Assembly: GCA_900544755.1 (NCBI GenBank)
Contig: UQWQ01000053.1
Coordinates: forward strand, 1-15,607
DNA length: 15,607 bases
Reading direction: 5' to 3'
Source: an uncultured Collinsella sp.
Lineage (GTDB): Bacteria > Actinomycetota > Coriobacteriia > Coriobacteriales > Coriobacteriaceae
Within the stretch, counting starts at the first letter, position 1; each line of letters opens with the position of its first letter. Below are positions 14,447 to 15,607 of the stretch, in pieces. The notes under the pieces were generated by a model, which did not search any database, was not told the origin of the DNA, and saw only the letters and a program-made list of their open reading frames with translations. Both the position numbers and the translations under genes were made by a program.

Positions 14447-14452
14447 GCGAGG

Positions 14453-15223
14453 ATGATCAAGGCCGCGTTTTTCGATATCGACGGCACGTTGCTGAGCTTT
14501 AAGACCCATCGGATTCCGGCGTCGGCGCAGCAGGTGCTCGACAGCTTTCATGAGCAGGGGATTGCGTGCGTGATCGCCACGGGTCGCCCGACCTATCAGA
14601 TGCCCGATTGGCTGTTCGATCTTGGTTGGGATGCGTACATTACGCTTTCGGGCCAGCACTGCTTTGATGCCGAGGGGGTTTACCGCAGCTGCCCGATCGA
14701 TCCGGACGACGTCGCGGTGATCGTGGACCAGGTGGCCGAGGGGCGCTACGACTCGCTGTGCATGCAGGGCGAGAACTCGTTTGTGAACCGCCTGTCCGAG
14801 CGCGTGGTGACGGCCGGTAGCAACGCGGGAATCGTCTACCACGAGGAACCGTTTGAGCACGCTTTTGACGCGCCGGTTTACCAGTTCTGCGCCTTTGTGG
14901 ACCCTGCCGACGAACATATCGTGACCGACGCCGTGTCGCATTCGCTCACCACGCGCTGGTGCGACCTGTTCTGCGACATTATTCCCGCTAACGGCGGCAA
15001 GGACCTGGGCGTGGCGGCGACGCTCGAGCGGCTTGGTATCGACGCGAGCGAGGCGATTGCCTTTGGCGACGGCGAGAACGACCTGTCGATGTTCTCGGCC
15101 GTGGGCACAAGTGTGGCCATGGGCAACGCGCAGGATACCGTGAAGGCCGCAGCGACCTACGTGACGACCGCCGTAGACGACGACGGCATCTACAACGCCG
15201 CCGAGCACTTTGGCCTGCTATAG
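14453..15223 (+). CDS. Cof-type HAD-IIB phosphatase
   Basis: 256 residues. HAD motifs: I = FFDIDGTLL (6-14; D8, D10), II = IATGRP (41-46; T43), III = NGGKDLG (180-186; K183), IV = AFGDGENDLSMF (203-214; D206, D210). The C2-type cap lies between motifs II and III (~85-180), placing it in the Cof/HAD-IIB group that dephosphorylates sugar phosphates, nucleotides or cofactor precursors such as pyridoxal phosphate or FMN. The substrate cannot be chosen from sequence. ATG is six bases after the ABC-F stop, with GCGAGG immediately upstream, so it is probably co-transcribed. A clean intrinsic terminator follows at 15281-15305. Confidence 0.9.
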   Translation: MIKAAFFDIDGTLLSFKTHRIPASAQQVLDSFHEQGIACVIATGRPTYQMPDWLFDLGWDAYITLSGQHCFDAEGVYRSCPIDPDDVAVIVDQVAEGRYDSLCMQGENSFVNRLSERVVTAGSNAGIVYHEEPFEHAFDAPVYQFCAFVDPADEHIVTDAVSHSLTTRWCDLFCDIIPANGGKDLGVAATLERLGIDASEAIAFGDGENDLSMFSAVGTSVAMGNAQDTVKAAATYVTTAVDDDGIYNAAEHFGLL

Positions 15224-15240
15224 CTACGGATTCGGCACTT

Positions 15241-15281
15241 GGGGACGTTCCTTTTGCGCCGGCAGTCGGGGGCACTCCTTG
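15241..15281. repeat. Short imperfect direct repeat in the 3' region of the HAD gene
   Basis: GGGGACGTTCCTTTTGCG (15241-15258) is echoed by GGGGGCACTCCTTGCG (15268-15283), offset 27 bases. The GGGGAC-x-TCC pattern resembles the core of the 12492 palindrome. It may be a REP-like relic; chance GC-rich similarity is possible. Confidence 0.35.
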
Positions 15282-15305
15282 CGGGGCGTGTCCCCGCTTT
15301 GTTTT
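15281..15305 (+). terminator. Intrinsic terminator after the Cof-type HAD gene
   Basis: GCGGGG (15281-15286) pairs perfectly with CCCCGC (15292-15297) around CGTGT, followed by TTTGTTTT (15298-15305). It ends the ABC-F/HAD transcript and isolates the metal-regulator promoter downstream. Confidence 0.8.
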
Positions 15306-15353
15306 CGTCCCGTGCGTTTTGTGAAACACGGTTAACTTTTTAGACAACGTAGT

Positions 15354-15396
15354 AAGACATAGGCAACTTTTGCGGTAAAGTAAATCAAGCAAAAGT
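15354..15396 (+). promoter_or_regulatory. Promoter/operator candidate of the metal-dependent regulator
   Basis: AAGACA (15354-15359) and TAAAGT (15376-15381) are 16 bases apart and could be -35/-10. The -10 lies between the arms of a perfect 8-bp inverted repeat, ACTTTTGC (15366-15373) / GCAAAAGT (15389-15396). AGGCTAACTAG (about 15402-15412) also echoes half of an iron-box type site. The layout suits autoregulation by a DtxR/MntR protein; the binding is inferred. Confidence 0.4.
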
Positions 15397-15435
15397 ATCC
15401 AAAGGCTAACTAGAAGCCATCGCGAAAGGCGGCCC

Positions 15436-15607
15436 ATGGCCCTACGTGAATCCGGAGAAGACTATCTCGAATCTATTTATGTGCTCTCGGAGCGCCAGGG
15501 CGTCGTTCGCTCGATTGACGTTGCCGAATACCTGGGCGTAACCAAGGCGAGCGTCTCTAAAGCCATGGCGACGCTGGAGAACAACGGCTATGTCGAAATG
15601 GGTAAAC
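15436..15607 (+). CDS. DtxR/MntR-family metal-dependent transcriptional repressor (N-terminal part)
   Basis: Only the first 57 codons are present; the window ends inside the gene. The start ATG follows AAAGGCGG (15425-15432). The visible protein opens with SGEDYLESIYVLSE (6-19), the signature opening helix of DtxR/MntR/IdeR proteins, then the winged-helix core: DVAEYLGVTKASVSKAMATL (28-47) as helix-turn-helix and NNGYVEMGK (49-57) entering the wing. Such regulators sense Mn(II) or Fe(II) and repress uptake genes. Metal ligands and dimer domain lie beyond the window, so iron versus manganese cannot be decided. Confidence 0.88.
   Translation, partial: MALRESGEDYLESIYVLSERQGVVRSIDVAEYLGVTKASVSKAMATLENNGYVEMGK

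Noticed and set aside
13862..15208. 448-codon minus-strand frame across the ABC-F and HAD genes
   Set aside because: It spans two well-supported plus-strand genes and has no motifs; shadow frame.

Overview
The window reads as a chromosomal segment of a high-GC Gram-positive gut bacterium of the Coriobacteriia, most like Collinsella. This is an inference from protein flavour, gene content and intergenic repeat style; no rRNA or other marker is present. Most genes are GC-rich with strong third-position GC bias. One block, about 855-5214, is visibly poorer: hand counts of 60-base samples give 30/60 and 29/60 G+C inside the helicase gene (2101-2160, 3121-3180), against 46/60 and 42/60 inside the peptidase gene (7201-7260, 7801-7860).

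Layout. (1) 96-854: LOG-type nucleoside monophosphate phosphoribohydrolase. (2) 855-5214, the low-GC accessory block: a RelB/DinJ-YafQ toxin-antitoxin pair on +, then on - a 1003-residue protein joining a Zn-knuckle/archaeo-eukaryotic-primase-like region, an SF2 helicase and a C-terminal phospholipase-D-like domain whose HKD motif has lost His and Lys. Upstream of it lies a 230-bp element bounded by perfect 36-bp inverted repeats. Two related imperfect palindromes bracket the helicase region. (3) 5230-6090 (-): DegV fatty-acid-binding protein, divergent from (4) 6247-8400 (+): HAD phosphatase and PepV-like M20 dipeptidase. (5) 8721-12381: pstS-pstC-pstA-pstB phosphate uptake operon with no phoU, closed by a strong terminator. 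(6) 12587-15223: Uup-like ABC-F ATPase and a Cof-type HAD phosphatase, closed by a terminator. (7) 15436-end: start of a DtxR/MntR-family metal-dependent repressor, cut by the window edge.

How it works together. The pst genes form one translationally linked transport unit (binding lipoprotein, two permeases, ATPase). The toxin-antitoxin pair and the primase-helicase look like a small defence or conflict island between housekeeping genes. The most notable non-coding signal is a repeat family with three copies (1593-1659, 5153-5214, 8448-8516). They share the outer arm but differ in the inner arm, with matching changes on both sides, so base pairing itself appears to be maintained. All three sit at or just beyond stop codons.
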